Source of the DNA: Amorphoplanes digitatis
Lineage (GTDB): Bacteria; Actinomycetota; Actinomycetes; Mycobacteriales; Micromonosporaceae
DNA length: 64,000 bases
Direction: 5' to 3'
NCBI RefSeq assembly: GCF_014205335.1
Contig: NZ_JACHNH010000001.1
Coordinates: 5,946,501-6,010,500 of the forward strand
This document shows positions 1 to 7,306 of the stretch, in pieces; positions within the stretch are counted from its first letter, which is position 1, and every line of letters starts with the position of its first letter. The notes under the pieces are model-generated. The model had not been told where the DNA came from, searched no databases, and saw only the letters and a program-made list of their open reading frames with translations. The position numbers and the translations under genes were made by a program.

Positions 1-657
1 ATCTGCCGGGTCGTTGCCGGCCGCCAACCCGTGGTCCTGGCGTCCATACCGGCGACGCACGTCAACGCCGCGGTCTTCGTGCCGGCGGCGAAATCGATCG
101 TCATCGCGGATGGCGGCAACGCCGACTCCGCCGCGGTGACGATCTGGGATCTGACCGAGCCGGCGAAGCCTCGCGTGGTCCGTACCTTGAGGAGCGACAC
201 GGAGATCAGGAATCTCTCGACCGGCGGTCGAACCGCGTTCGACGGCAGCGACGGCATCAAGATCTGGAACAACCGCACCGGCGATGACGAGAGCGTCCGG
301 ATCGCCCATCGCCCGTTCTTCGACGCCGTCGTTGGCCTGTCTTTCTCCGCCGGTGAGGAAATGATGGCCGTGGCCACGGCCGGCGGCACCGAACTGTGGA
401 GCGTCCTGGACGGGGCAGAGCCGGTGCTCATGAGCGTCATTCCCGGCAGCGAGACTTCCGGCATCGCCTTCAGCGCGCGCCGTCCCCTGCTGGCGACCGC
501 CGACGACGACAAGGGCGTGGTGGTGTGGGATGTCGGGTCGATGCTCGCGACGGCACGCGATCCGCTGCCGGCCGCCTGCCGGCGGTCGGGCGGGTTGAGT
601 GAGTCCGAGTGGCGTCGATACGTCTCCGAGGTGCCGTTCCGCCGAGCGTGCCGGTAA
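1..657 (+). CDS. WD40-type repeat protein, C-terminal part (5' end outside window)
   Basis: The reading frame is open from base 1 to the stop at 655-657, so this is the 3' end of a longer gene. The visible part has WD40-like units ending in IWD, IWN, LWS and VWD. The extreme C-terminus (AACRRSGGLSESEWRRYV) resembles the conserved tail of large actinobacterial WD40 proteins of the nSTAND/NACHT type, where a Cys-containing helix precedes an E-W-x-x-Y motif. By family these are cytoplasmic signalling or scaffold proteins. The N-terminal effector or NTPase domain cannot be seen, so function is open. It converges on the GH43 gene with a 9-nt gap. Confidence 0.75.
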   Translation: MCRVVAGRQPVVLASIPATHVNAAVFVPAAKSIVIADGGNADSAAVTIWDLTEPAKPRVVRTLRSDTEIRNLSTGGRTAFDGSDGIKIWNNRTGDDESVRIAHRPFFDAVVGLSFSAGEEMMAVATAGGTELWSVLDGAEPVLMSVIPGSETSGIAFSARRPLLATADDDKGVVVWDVGSMLATARDPLPAACRRSGGLSESEWRRYVSEVPFRRACR

Positions 658-666
658 GGCAGGGGG

Positions 667-2103
667 TCAGCCGGTCCAGAACTCGGCTCTGTCGATGCTG
701 ACGTAGGCGGCCGCCGAGGCCGCGTTCCGCTCCCCCGTCACGCGGACCCGGACGGTGTGGGTGCCGTAGGTGAGCCGGGGGCTCAGGTAGTTGAGGGCCT
801 CGCCGACGCGGATCGCGCCGTAGAGGTCAGCACGCTGCTCGGGGCCGTTGTCGACGCTGATCGCGGCGATGCCGTTGCCGGTGTCGCGGACCGAGAGCAG
901 GGCCAGCTGGGTGCCGGTGAAGGTGTACGTCGCGGTGGCGCCGGCCTGGTTCGTCCAATGGTCGTCGCCCCAGAAGCAGGCCGCCGCGCAGCCCGTGCCG
1001 GAGTTCCAGGTGCCGGAGTACACCAGCGAGCCGCCGCCGGAGGAGCGGCCGTCGTTGTTGATCCAGCCGGTGGACGGCCCGGGGTCGCCGGCCGGCAGGT
1101 CCTGGGTGGCGCCGATGGCCAGCGGCTGGCCGAGGCTCGGGCTGCCGTCGGCGTCGAAGCCGACGCGCTGCACGCGCGTGGTCCGGTTGCTGTACGTGAA
1201 GACACCCGTCGTCTTCGCGTGGTACACGATCCACGTCTCGGTGCCGTCGGGGCTGGTGAAGAAGCCGTGGTGGCCGGGGCCGTACACGCCGCGGGCGTCC
1301 TGCCGGGAGAAGAGCGCGCCGTTGTGCTGCTGCCAGCTCGCGCGGTTGAGCGGGTCGGCGCCGGACGCGACGCTCATCATCCACAGCCCGTAGTCGGGCT
1401 TGCCGGTGTCGCAGACCGAGTACGTCATCCAGGTGCGGCCGTTGCGGTAGAGGAACGCCGGCCCCTCGCGCACCTCCGGGCAGTGCCCGGCCGCGTTCAG
1501 CGACACGGCGTTGCCGGAGACCGTCCACGGGTTCGACAGCGGGGCGATGTTGATGCCGTTGTGCTGGAACTCGTTGAGCCCGCTCCACATCAGGTACAGC
1601 CGGCCGTTGTGCCGCATGAGCCCGGCGTCGATGGCGAACACGTCGCGGTTGGGCGGCACCAGCCGGGCCTTGAACTGGTACGGGCCGGCCGGGTCGTCGC
1701 CCGCGGACTCCAGCACGAACAGCCGGTGGTTCTCGTCCACGCCGTTGTCCGCGGTGTAGTAGAGGTACCAGCGGTTGTTCACCCGGTAGAGCTCCGGCGC
1801 CCAGACGTGCTGGTTGCGCGCCGGGTCGGTGTCGCGCCACACCTGGATGGCCGGGGCGTTCAGCAGGGTCGCCACGCTCCGGGAGCGGCGGATCCTGATC
1901 GCGTCGCCCTCGGTCATCAGCAGGTAGTAGTTGCCGTTGAAGTAGGTCATGAAGGGGTCGGGCCCGGTGCCGACCGGGTTGCGGAACGTGCCGGCGGCGG
2001 CGAACGCCGGGGTGGCCGAGGTGGCCGCGAAGAACGAGAGGAACAGGCCTAGGGCGGCGGCGATCGCCGCCCACCGGCGCCGTCGGGGAACGGTGCGGTG
2101 CAT
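667..2103 (-). CDS. Secreted glycoside hydrolase family 43 (arabinofuranosidase/xylosidase-like)
   Basis: The 478-residue product starts at an ATG with GGAGG five bases upstream; a longer start 12 bases upstream lacks this spacing. An Arg-rich n-region and hydrophobic stretch ending AFAA form a signal peptide (about residues 1-36). The five-bladed GH43 domain (about 37-335) shows the expected acids: the base Asp in GPDPF, the pKa-modulating Asp in FAIDAGL and the general acid Glu in VREGPAF. The C-terminal 140 residues look like a separate beta-sandwich carbohydrate-binding module. GH43 enzymes cleave arabinose or xylose residues from plant hemicellulose; the exact substrate cannot be read here. 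It starts 35 bases after the SARP gene on the same strand, so co-transcription is likely. Confidence 0.85.
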   Translation of the reverse strand: MHRTVPRRRRWAAIAAALGLFLSFFAATSATPAFAAAGTFRNPVGTGPDPFMTYFNGNYYLLMTEGDAIRIRRSRSVATLLNAPAIQVWRDTDPARNQHVWAPELYRVNNRWYLYYTADNGVDENHRLFVLESAGDDPAGPYQFKARLVPPNRDVFAIDAGLMRHNGRLYLMWSGLNEFQHNGINIAPLSNPWTVSGNAVSLNAAGHCPEVREGPAFLYRNGRTWMTYSVCDTGKPDYGLWMMSVASGADPLNRASWQQHNGALFSRQDARGVYGPGHHGFFTSPDGTETWIVYHAKTTGVFTYSNRTTRVQRVGFDADGSPSLGQPLAIGATQDLPAGDPGPSTGWINNDGRSSGGGSLVYSGTWNSGTGCAAACFWGDDHWTNQAGATATYTFTGTQLALLSVRDTGNGIAAISVDNGPEQRADLYGAIRVGEALNYLSPRLTYGTHTVRVRVTGERNAASAAAYVSIDRAEFWTG

Positions 2104-2138
2104 GGGTGCCTCCATGGGGAAGTGGAGTCGCACCGACC

Positions 2139-4220
2139 TTACATCGAAGATGCTGGATCGAGCGTGCGGCGCAGCCGGACCGCGTGCGCGGGCCAGCCGT
2201 GCTCGGCGGCGTGCAGCACCACCGCCAGCAGATTGGCCCGCTCGGCGTCGAGCCAGCCCCGCGCGCTCGCCGCGTCCGGAAAGGCCGGCGTGGCCGGCGG
2301 GTGCGTACCGGAATCGGGCCGGCATGGCCGCCCGGCCGGGTGCAGCGTGTCGATGGCCGCCGCGGTGGCCGCGAGGTAGTGGTCGAGCAGCCGGGTGCCG
2401 GCCGCCCGGCCCGCGGCGCTGTCGATCCCGCCCGAGAGCCCGCGCGCGTGCGCCCGGAGCAGTTCATGCATCCGGTACCGGCCGGAGTCGTCGCGCTGCA
2501 CCAGATGCGCGCGGGTGAGCCGATCCAGCACCTGGTCGACGGCGGGCGTACCGACGCCGGTCAGCGCCGCGGCGACGTGCCGGTCGAAGTCCGCGCCGGG
2601 ATGCAGGGCGAGCAGGCCGAACGCCGCCGCGGTCGACGGCGCCAGGTCCCGGTACGACCACTGGAGCACCGAACCGACGCCGGTGTGCCGGTCTCCCGCG
2701 GCGTCGAGCAGCGCCAGGCGGTCCCGGTGGTCGGCCAGGTCACCGGCCAGCTCGGCCAGCGACGTGTCGGGGCGGGCCAGGGCAAGCTCGGCGACCACGC
2801 GCAGGGCCAGCGGCAACCGGGCACACCGCGCGGCCAGCGTCGCCGCGGCCTGCGGCTCGGCGGCCACCCGCGCGCCGATCAGCGCGTGCAGCAACGCCAC
2901 GGCCTCGCCCTCGTCGAGCAGGTCGAGCACCATCCGCGCGGCGCCGTGCCGGGCGACCAGGCCCGCCTGCGCGTCCCGGCTGGTCACCACCACCAGGCAC
3001 GACGACGAGCCGGGAAGCAGGTGCCGGACCTGTTCCACCGACGCGGCGTTGTCCAGCACGACAAGCATCCGCCGCCCGTCGATCAGGCTGCGAAAGCCGG
3101 CCGCGCACTCCTCCACCTCCAGCGGCACCTGCTCGCCGGGCAGGCCGAGCGCGCGCAGCATCCGGCGCAGCGCGTCGACCGGGCGCATCGGCTGCTCCGG
3201 GCCGTAGCCACGCAGGTCGAGATAGAGCTGGCCGTCGGGGAAGAGGTCGCGGCGCCGGTGCGCCCAGCGCAGCGCCAGCGCGGTCTTGCCGACCCCCGCC
3301 GTACCGGTGATCAGGAGCACCCGCGGCGGGCCGGCCGACGGGCCGGCCAGGCGGTCCAGCTCCGCCATCCACGCCTCCCGGCCGGTGAACCCGAACGCCT
3401 CGGCCGGCAGCTGGGCGAGCGGCGGCGGGGCCGGCGGCGCGGCCCCGTTCGCCCGCTCCGGCGCGGCACCGTCCTGTCGCAGCAGTGCCTCGTGCGCGGC
3501 GATCAGCTCGAGGCCCGGGTCGACGCCCAGCTCGTCCGCCAGCAGGCCACGGACCCGGTGAAACGCGGCGAAGGCCTGCGCGCGGCGGCCCGCCGCCTGA
3601 TACGCGGTGATCAACCGGGCCTGGCCGACCTCGTCCAGCGGCTCGGCGGCGACCGCCTCCTCCAGTACGCGCACGGCCTCGGCGAACCGGCCGGCCCGCG
3701 TCAGCGCCTCGCCGCAGCGCAGCAGGGCCAGCCGCCGCTCCTGCGCCAGCGCCAGCACCTTGGGGTGCCCGGCCAGCACCGGAACATCGGCAAGCGGCGC
3801 ACCCCGCCACAGCCGCAACGCCTCGCCGAGCAGCCCCGCCGCCCGGCCACCGTCCCGGCCCGGCTCGGCGCGGGCCCGCTCCACCAGCGCCCGGAACCGG
3901 AACAGGTCGATGTCCTCCCGCGGTACCCGCAGCGCGTAGCCGTCGCCGACCGCGGGCAGCACGACGCTGCGGCCGTGCGCCGGGCGGGACGGCTCCAGCA
4001 GCCGGCGCAGGTTCTTGACGTGCGTCTGCACCACGTTTACCGCGCTCGGCGGCGGCCGGCCGACCCACAGCGTGTCGATCAGCTGCGCGCGGGTCAGCAT
4101 CTGCCCGCCCGCCACCGCCAACAGCGCCAGCACCGTCCGCTGCCCGGTCGACGCCGGCGAGACCGTCGCACCGGCCACCTCCACGCGCACCTGGCCGAGT
4201 ACCTGTATCCGGACACTCAT
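2139..4220 (-). CDS. AfsR/SARP-family transcriptional regulator with NB-ARC ATPase domain
   Basis: The product is 693 residues from the ATG at 4220, preceded by GAGGGG at good spacing; an ATG six bases upstream is also possible but sits against the ribosome-binding site. Domains in order: OmpR-type winged helix (about 1-95), bacterial transcriptional activator domain (about 95-245), then an NB-ARC/STAND ATPase with P-loop GTAGVGKTA near residue 300 and a helical C-terminal region. This is the AfsR architecture, without the long TPR tail of classical AfsR. SARPs activate secondary-metabolite or nearby genes by binding direct heptamer repeats. It lies upstream of the GH43 gene on the same strand and about 1.7 kb from the lanthipeptide-like operon, so either could be a target; neither is shown. 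Confidence 0.88.
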   Translation of the reverse strand: MSVRIQVLGQVRVEVAGATVSPASTGQRTVLALLAVAGGQMLTRAQLIDTLWVGRPPPSAVNVVQTHVKNLRRLLEPSRPAHGRSVVLPAVGDGYALRVPREDIDLFRFRALVERARAEPGRDGGRAAGLLGEALRLWRGAPLADVPVLAGHPKVLALAQERRLALLRCGEALTRAGRFAEAVRVLEEAVAAEPLDEVGQARLITAYQAAGRRAQAFAAFHRVRGLLADELGVDPGLELIAAHEALLRQDGAAPERANGAAPPAPPPLAQLPAEAFGFTGREAWMAELDRLAGPSAGPPRVLLITGTAGVGKTALALRWAHRRRDLFPDGQLYLDLRGYGPEQPMRPVDALRRMLRALGLPGEQVPLEVEECAAGFRSLIDGRRMLVVLDNAASVEQVRHLLPGSSSCLVVVTSRDAQAGLVARHGAARMVLDLLDEGEAVALLHALIGARVAAEPQAAATLAARCARLPLALRVVAELALARPDTSLAELAGDLADHRDRLALLDAAGDRHTGVGSVLQWSYRDLAPSTAAAFGLLALHPGADFDRHVAAALTGVGTPAVDQVLDRLTRAHLVQRDDSGRYRMHELLRAHARGLSGGIDSAAGRAAGTRLLDHYLAATAAAIDTLHPAGRPCRPDSGTHPPATPAFPDAASARGWLDAERANLLAVVLHAAEHGWPAHAVRLRRTLDPASSM

Positions 4221-4334
4221 CCCCATCCCCCCTCAGCTGGTTCGTTGCGAGGGGCGCCGAGGATGGCGCGCCGACCTGACGAACTGCTTCCGGGTGGATG
4301 GCCGCCGCCGGTGGTCGTGCCGGACGCTGAAGGT

Positions 4335-4466
4335 ATGAACGGCGGGCGACTGGCAATCTGCGTGATCGGCGCCGGGCCGCGAGGGCTGTCGGTGATCGAA
4401 CGGATCTGCGCCGACGAACGCGCCGACCGCCGCCAGAACGCCGTGCTGGTGCACGCGGTGGATCCC
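4335..4466 (+). pseudogene. Truncated N-terminus of an FAD/NAD(P)-binding oxidoreductase
   Basis: A well-placed start (GAAGG shortly before the ATG at 4335) opens a frame whose first 44 residues form a Rossmann beta-alpha-beta unit with the motif VIGAGPRGLSVIERI, characteristic of the FAD/NAD(P)-binding family PF13454. The similarity stops abruptly after HAVDP, where the family normally runs on for several hundred residues. What follows in another frame looks like the tail of an unrelated enzyme (4468-4608). I read this as a gene remnant fused by deletion. Confidence 0.6.
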
Positions 4467-4467
4467 G

Positions 4468-4608
4468 ATCGTGCTCGGCGCGGGCGCGCGGAGCCGTCCA
4501 CGGCTGCTGTCCCCGCGTCAGGCGGCCGACGCACACCGCCGGATGGAGGCGGGGCGGTTGCGCGGCAGGCGGGTGCTGCTGCTGCCGGACGAGCGGGCCG
4601 GGACCTAA
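4468..4608 (+). pseudogene. C-terminal remnant of a zinc-binding alcohol dehydrogenase/quinone oxidoreductase
   Basis: In the frame beginning at 4468 the final residues read QAADAHRRMEAGRLRGRRVL followed by LLP and a stop at 4606-4608. This matches the conserved C-terminus of medium-chain (zinc-type) dehydrogenases, where a helix (AxxAHRxMExGxxxGK/R) leads into the last beta strand. No catalytic or cofactor-binding part is present. The junction with the FAD-protein fragment is within a few bases of 4466, so two unrelated genes have been joined by deletion. The remnant overlaps the end of the convergent transposase-like gene by 4 bases. Confidence 0.5.
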
Positions 4609-5675
4609 CCGTCCGCCCGCGGGAGTCCGCACCCCACGCTGAGCAGCGCGTACGCCGCCGACGCCAGCGTGACGTGCCGGTGCCAGCCGCCGAACGACCT
4701 GCCGACGAAGTCGGCGAGCCCCACCCGCCGGCCGGTCTCGACCGCGCCCCGGTGCGCGGTGCGGCGAAGCCGGCTCAGCGCGAGAAGGGTCGCCGGATGG
4801 ACGTCGCCCAGGTTGGTGAGGTGCAGTTCCTCGGGCCAGACCCGCCGGGGGCGCCCCGAGCCGAGCAGGGTGAGCGGCGCCCGCCCGTTCACCGACCGGA
4901 CGTCCGCGCTCGCCACCAGGTCGGTACGCGGTGCCGGGCCGTCCCACCTGGCGGGTCGCCGGGCGGCCCGCAGCGCGGCGATCCGGTGCTGTGCGGTCGT
5001 CTCCGCGCCGATCGGGAACGCCGGGGGCACCTTGGCCAGGAACGGCAGGCCCGCGGCGTGCAGCCGGCGGATCGTGCCCGGCAGGTACTCGTCCGGGACG
5101 TCGACGACGACGGGCCGGGGCGGCATGCCCCACCGGGCCGTGACCGTGCGGACGGCCTCGACCGCGCACTCCTCGAAGCTCTCCGCGGGAACATCGGCGG
5201 GGATGGCGGCGCGGCTGCGCCGGCGCGTGTCGTCCGTCCAGCGCGACGAGAGGTGCAGCCGCCAGTTGACGGGGTAGACGACCTCGGCGCTGACCGCCCA
5301 CACGCCGACGGCGCGCTGCACCCGCCTTCGCTGCCCGGACTCGCCGGCGAGCGGGTCGGCACCCACCGAGCAGTCGCCCATCTTGGGGATCACCAGCGGG
5401 CGCACCACCCAGGCGGCCGGCGGCGCCAGCCGCGTCACCGCCTGCGCGAAGGACCGGCGCACCGGCTGCCAGTCCCACGGGGAATTCGCCACGAAATGGT
5501 GCAGGCTCTGCTCGCCCACCTCGCCGTTCAGCGCGGCCGCGATATTGCGTACGGTCTTGCGTCCCTCGGCGAGCAGGAGGCCGCGCAGGTACTGATGTCC
5601 CCTGCTCCGCTGGTCGGCCCGCGATAACGAATCGAACAAGGACGTACAAATCACATCGAACAACGAAGTGTCCAC
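4605..5675 (-). mobile_element. IS701-family transposase-like protein, catalytic triad apparently incomplete
   Basis: The N-terminus (FDSLSRADQRSRGHQYLRGL), then LLAEGRKTVRNIAAAL, SLHHFVANSPWDW and PVRRSF, is diagnostic of the IS701 DDE family. I chose the GTG at 5675 (356 residues) because a GGGGG stretch precedes it and the protein then begins like relatives; an ATG at 5738 would add 21 residues. Where active IS701 enzymes have the first catalytic Asp (typically IDDTGFPKKG), this protein reads LVIPKMGDCSVG. I therefore suspect an inactive or repurposed transposase. I saw no terminal inverted repeats or target duplication. It is divergent from the lanthipeptide-like operon and convergent with the gene debris. 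Confidence 0.7.
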
Positions 5676-5777
5676 AATTACCCCCGCAGTCGGTCCCCTG
5701 GAATCCAGGTAGCGTGCGGGGCACGACTGAATCGGCATTGAACCGGCACTGGACAGCGACTGGACCGCACCGCGGCT

Positions 5778-5796
5778 AGAACGCGTCGACCGTTCT
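5778..5796. promoter_or_regulatory. Inverted repeat upstream of the lanthipeptide-like operon
   Basis: AGAACG and CGTTCT form perfect 6-base arms around a 7-base centre (CGTCGAC). The site lies between the divergent transposase-like gene and the operon, about 27 bases upstream of the proposed -35 element. Size and position fit a dimeric regulator site; the regulator is unknown. Confidence 0.4.
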
Positions 5797-5822
5797 GTCA
5801 GGGATGGGTCACTGCCGAATCA

Positions 5823-5851
5823 TTGCCCCTCTCCCGGTCCCGGGGTGTAAT
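5823..5851 (+). promoter_or_regulatory. Candidate sigma70-type promoter for the lanthipeptide-like operon
   Basis: TTGCCC (5823-5828) and TGTAAT (5846-5851) are separated by 17 bases. Transcription would start near 5858, giving a leader of under 30 bases before the precursor ATG with its GGAGA. No other promoter-like pair of similar quality is visible in this gap. Confidence 0.45.
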
Positions 5852-5885
5852 GGGCGAAACCAGCTGACAATCCGCGGAGATGACC

Positions 5886-6305
5886 ATGGCGGAATACAAG
5901 ATCAGCAATCTCTCCATTCGGATCGAAGATCAAGTTCTTCCCTTGGGAGTACTCGTCGGGCACGGCAAACAGATCGGCGACCTCGGCGACGGGGAGGCCG
6001 ACGGCGGCGGCTGCGGATGTAGTTGTAGCTGCACCTGCTCCTGTACGTGCACCTGTACCTGTACCGGCACAGCACCCACCCCGCCGGCGGAACCGGACCC
6101 CGAACCGGACCCCGAACCGGACCCCGGCGAGCCGGACCCCAGCGAACCGGATCCCGACCAACCGCACCATCGACCGGCCGGCCGGGGTGGCCGCGCCGGC
6201 AAATTCGAAAATGTCGAGCTCGCCCTTCTCCGGGAATCTCTGAAGAATGCGCTGGAAAATCTGGACGAGATTGCGAGGAACCAACCGAAGCGCCCGAAAG
6301 CGTGA
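5886..6305 (+). CDS. Putative RiPP (lanthipeptide-like) precursor with a (Cys-Ser/Thr)n core
   Basis: The product is 139 residues. The ATG at 5886 has GGAGA five bases upstream; the ATG at 5880 overlaps that site. Residues 1-42 could be a leader, with IRIEDQVLPLGVLVG (11-25) as a recognition stretch. Residues 43-60 carry nine Cys at every odd position (43-59), alternating with Gly44, then Ser or Thr. Next come EPDP repeats (69-90), a basic Gly/Arg stretch, and an amphipathic helix (about 107-132). Alternating Cys and Ser/Thr is ideal for lanthionine rings, and the next two coupled genes encode a lyase-like and a kinase-cyclase protein. The long acidic and helical C-terminus is atypical for a precursor; it may be a follower or part of a structural protein. 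I do not recognise the family. A metal-binding protein is the main alternative. Confidence 0.65.
   Translation: MAEYKISNLSIRIEDQVLPLGVLVGHGKQIGDLGDGEADGGGCGCSCSCTCSCTCTCTCTGTAPTPPAEPDPEPDPEPDPGEPDPSEPDPDQPHHRPAGRGGRAGKFENVELALLRESLKNALENLDEIARNQPKRPKA
6012..6065 (+). other. Putative modified core: nine alternating cysteines
   Basis: Codons 43-60 of the precursor alternate Cys with G, S, S, T, S, T, T, T, T. The Cys codons mix TGC and TGT, and Ser/Thr codons mix AGT, AGC, TCC, ACC and ACG, so the alternation is not simply one perfectly duplicated DNA unit. Eight Ser/Thr lie between or after nine Cys, with one more Thr (62) just downstream. Confidence 0.55.
6090..6155 (+). repeat. EPDP acidic-proline tandem repeat in the precursor
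   Basis: Residues 69-90 are built of EPDP units, first as three near-identical 12-base repeats (GAACCGGACCCC), then with Gly and Ser interruptions. It should form an extended acidic spacer between the Cys tract and the C-terminal helix. Confidence 0.7.
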
Positions 6306-7306
6306 TCACGCAAGGTGAATCGGTCACCCTCCGGGATATTTGGCGGTTCCAATCCCCCACCCGGCTCGTCCCGGCCGACGGCGCGCCCGAACGCGCGAAG
6401 CTACTCCCCGAGGAGATCGCCGGACCACTGCGCCGTCTGGCCGACGGGAACGGGACGACCCCGGCCGCGACCGGGCTGGCGCCCGCCGTGCTGCGGGCGC
6501 TCGAACTCGACGGAGTCGTCCGGGTCACCCCCGCGCCGCCACCCCCCGCGCAATGGATCGCGGCCGCCGGCGACGACTCCGCCGAGATCGCCGCGCTCAC
6601 CTGGGGCGCGGCCTTCACCCGGTTGACCGCCGAGGAACTGACCCGGCGCCTGTACTTCTTCGGCCGACTTCCCGTTACGGCCGATTGGATCCGGCGCCTT
6701 CCGGATGAGGACGCGGTGGCTCGCTGGCTGGGGGTCGCCGAGGCCGAGCAGGCCCTGCACGGATTCCACCCGCTCCGCCGTACCCGCGAGACATGGGTGT
6801 GGCGGCGCTGGACCCGGCCGGCAGCCCGCGGCGCGGCCGGCAAGCTGTACGTGTGCTGCGCGCCGGCGGACCTACCGGGCGTGCTGCGAGCGAGCCTTCC
6901 GGTCCTGCGGCATCGCGCCGTCACCGGCTTCAAGCTCGGCTACGACCTGCCCACGCTGTTACGCCCGGACAAGTTCGTGCTGTTCCTGGATGACCGCGGG
7001 CAGGCCGACGAACTCGCCGAGCGCGTCGCCGACGCCGTCGGGCCCTGCCCGGTCCATCCGCTGCCCTTCGCCGCCGTCACGGCCGCCGGCGACCTGGTCC
7101 GCACGGCCACCGACCCCGCCGATACGCCCGGGCGCCCGGCAACCCGGGAGCGGGCCAGCTGGCGGCTGAACATCTGCCGGCTGGCCGCCGAGACGCTCGT
7201 CGCGAACCGAGGCCGGCCGCGGATCGAACGGGTCGCCGCCGCCCTCGAACGGCTGACGCTCGCGGGTATCGACACCCGGTGCTGGGCGTGGCGGGAGGCG
7301 GCATGA
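6302..7306 (+). CDS. Candidate HopA1/SpvC-like phospho-Ser/Thr lyase of a split lanthipeptide synthetase
   Basis: The GTG at 6302 overlaps the precursor stop (GTGA), indicating translational coupling, and gives 334 residues. The N-terminal half is helical and unrecognised. The C-terminal half has GKLYV (about 180-184), a central FK (210-211) and RPDKFVLFL (221-229). This spacing resembles the HopA1-type effector lyases of class V lanthipeptide clusters and the N-terminal lyase domains of class III/IV synthetases, where Lys and Arg residues bind the phosphate that is eliminated. The inferred role is elimination of phosphate from phospho-Ser/Thr in the precursor, made by the kinase encoded next. 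The family call rests on short motifs and context, so it needs profile comparison. It overlaps the following gene by 4 bases (ATGA). Confidence 0.55.
   Translation: MITQGESVTLRDIWRFQSPTRLVPADGAPERAKLLPEEIAGPLRRLADGNGTTPAATGLAPAVLRALELDGVVRVTPAPPPPAQWIAAAGDDSAEIAALTWGAAFTRLTAEELTRRLYFFGRLPVTADWIRRLPDEDAVARWLGVAEAEQALHGFHPLRRTRETWVWRRWTRPAARGAAGKLYVCCAPADLPGVLRASLPVLRHRAVTGFKLGYDLPTLLRPDKFVLFLDDRGQADELAERVADAVGPCPVHPLPFAAVTAAGDLVRTATDPADTPGRPATRERASWRLNICRLAAETLVANRGRPRIERVAAALERLTLAGIDTRCWAWREAA

Noticed and set aside
2106..5627. 1173-codon open frame on the plus strand across the SARP, debris and transposase genes
   Set aside because: It runs antisense through genes with clear conserved domains; its product is Arg/Gly/Ala-rich without domains. 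GC-rich DNA produces such open frames.
2740..5724. 994-codon minus-strand frame across SARP and transposase-like genes
   Set aside because: It contains no domain of its own and shadows two genes in a different frame.
6012..6065. Metallothionein interpretation of the Cys tract
   Set aside because: Not excluded, but strict alternation with Ser/Thr plus coupling to a kinase-cyclase makes a RiPP precursor the better reading.
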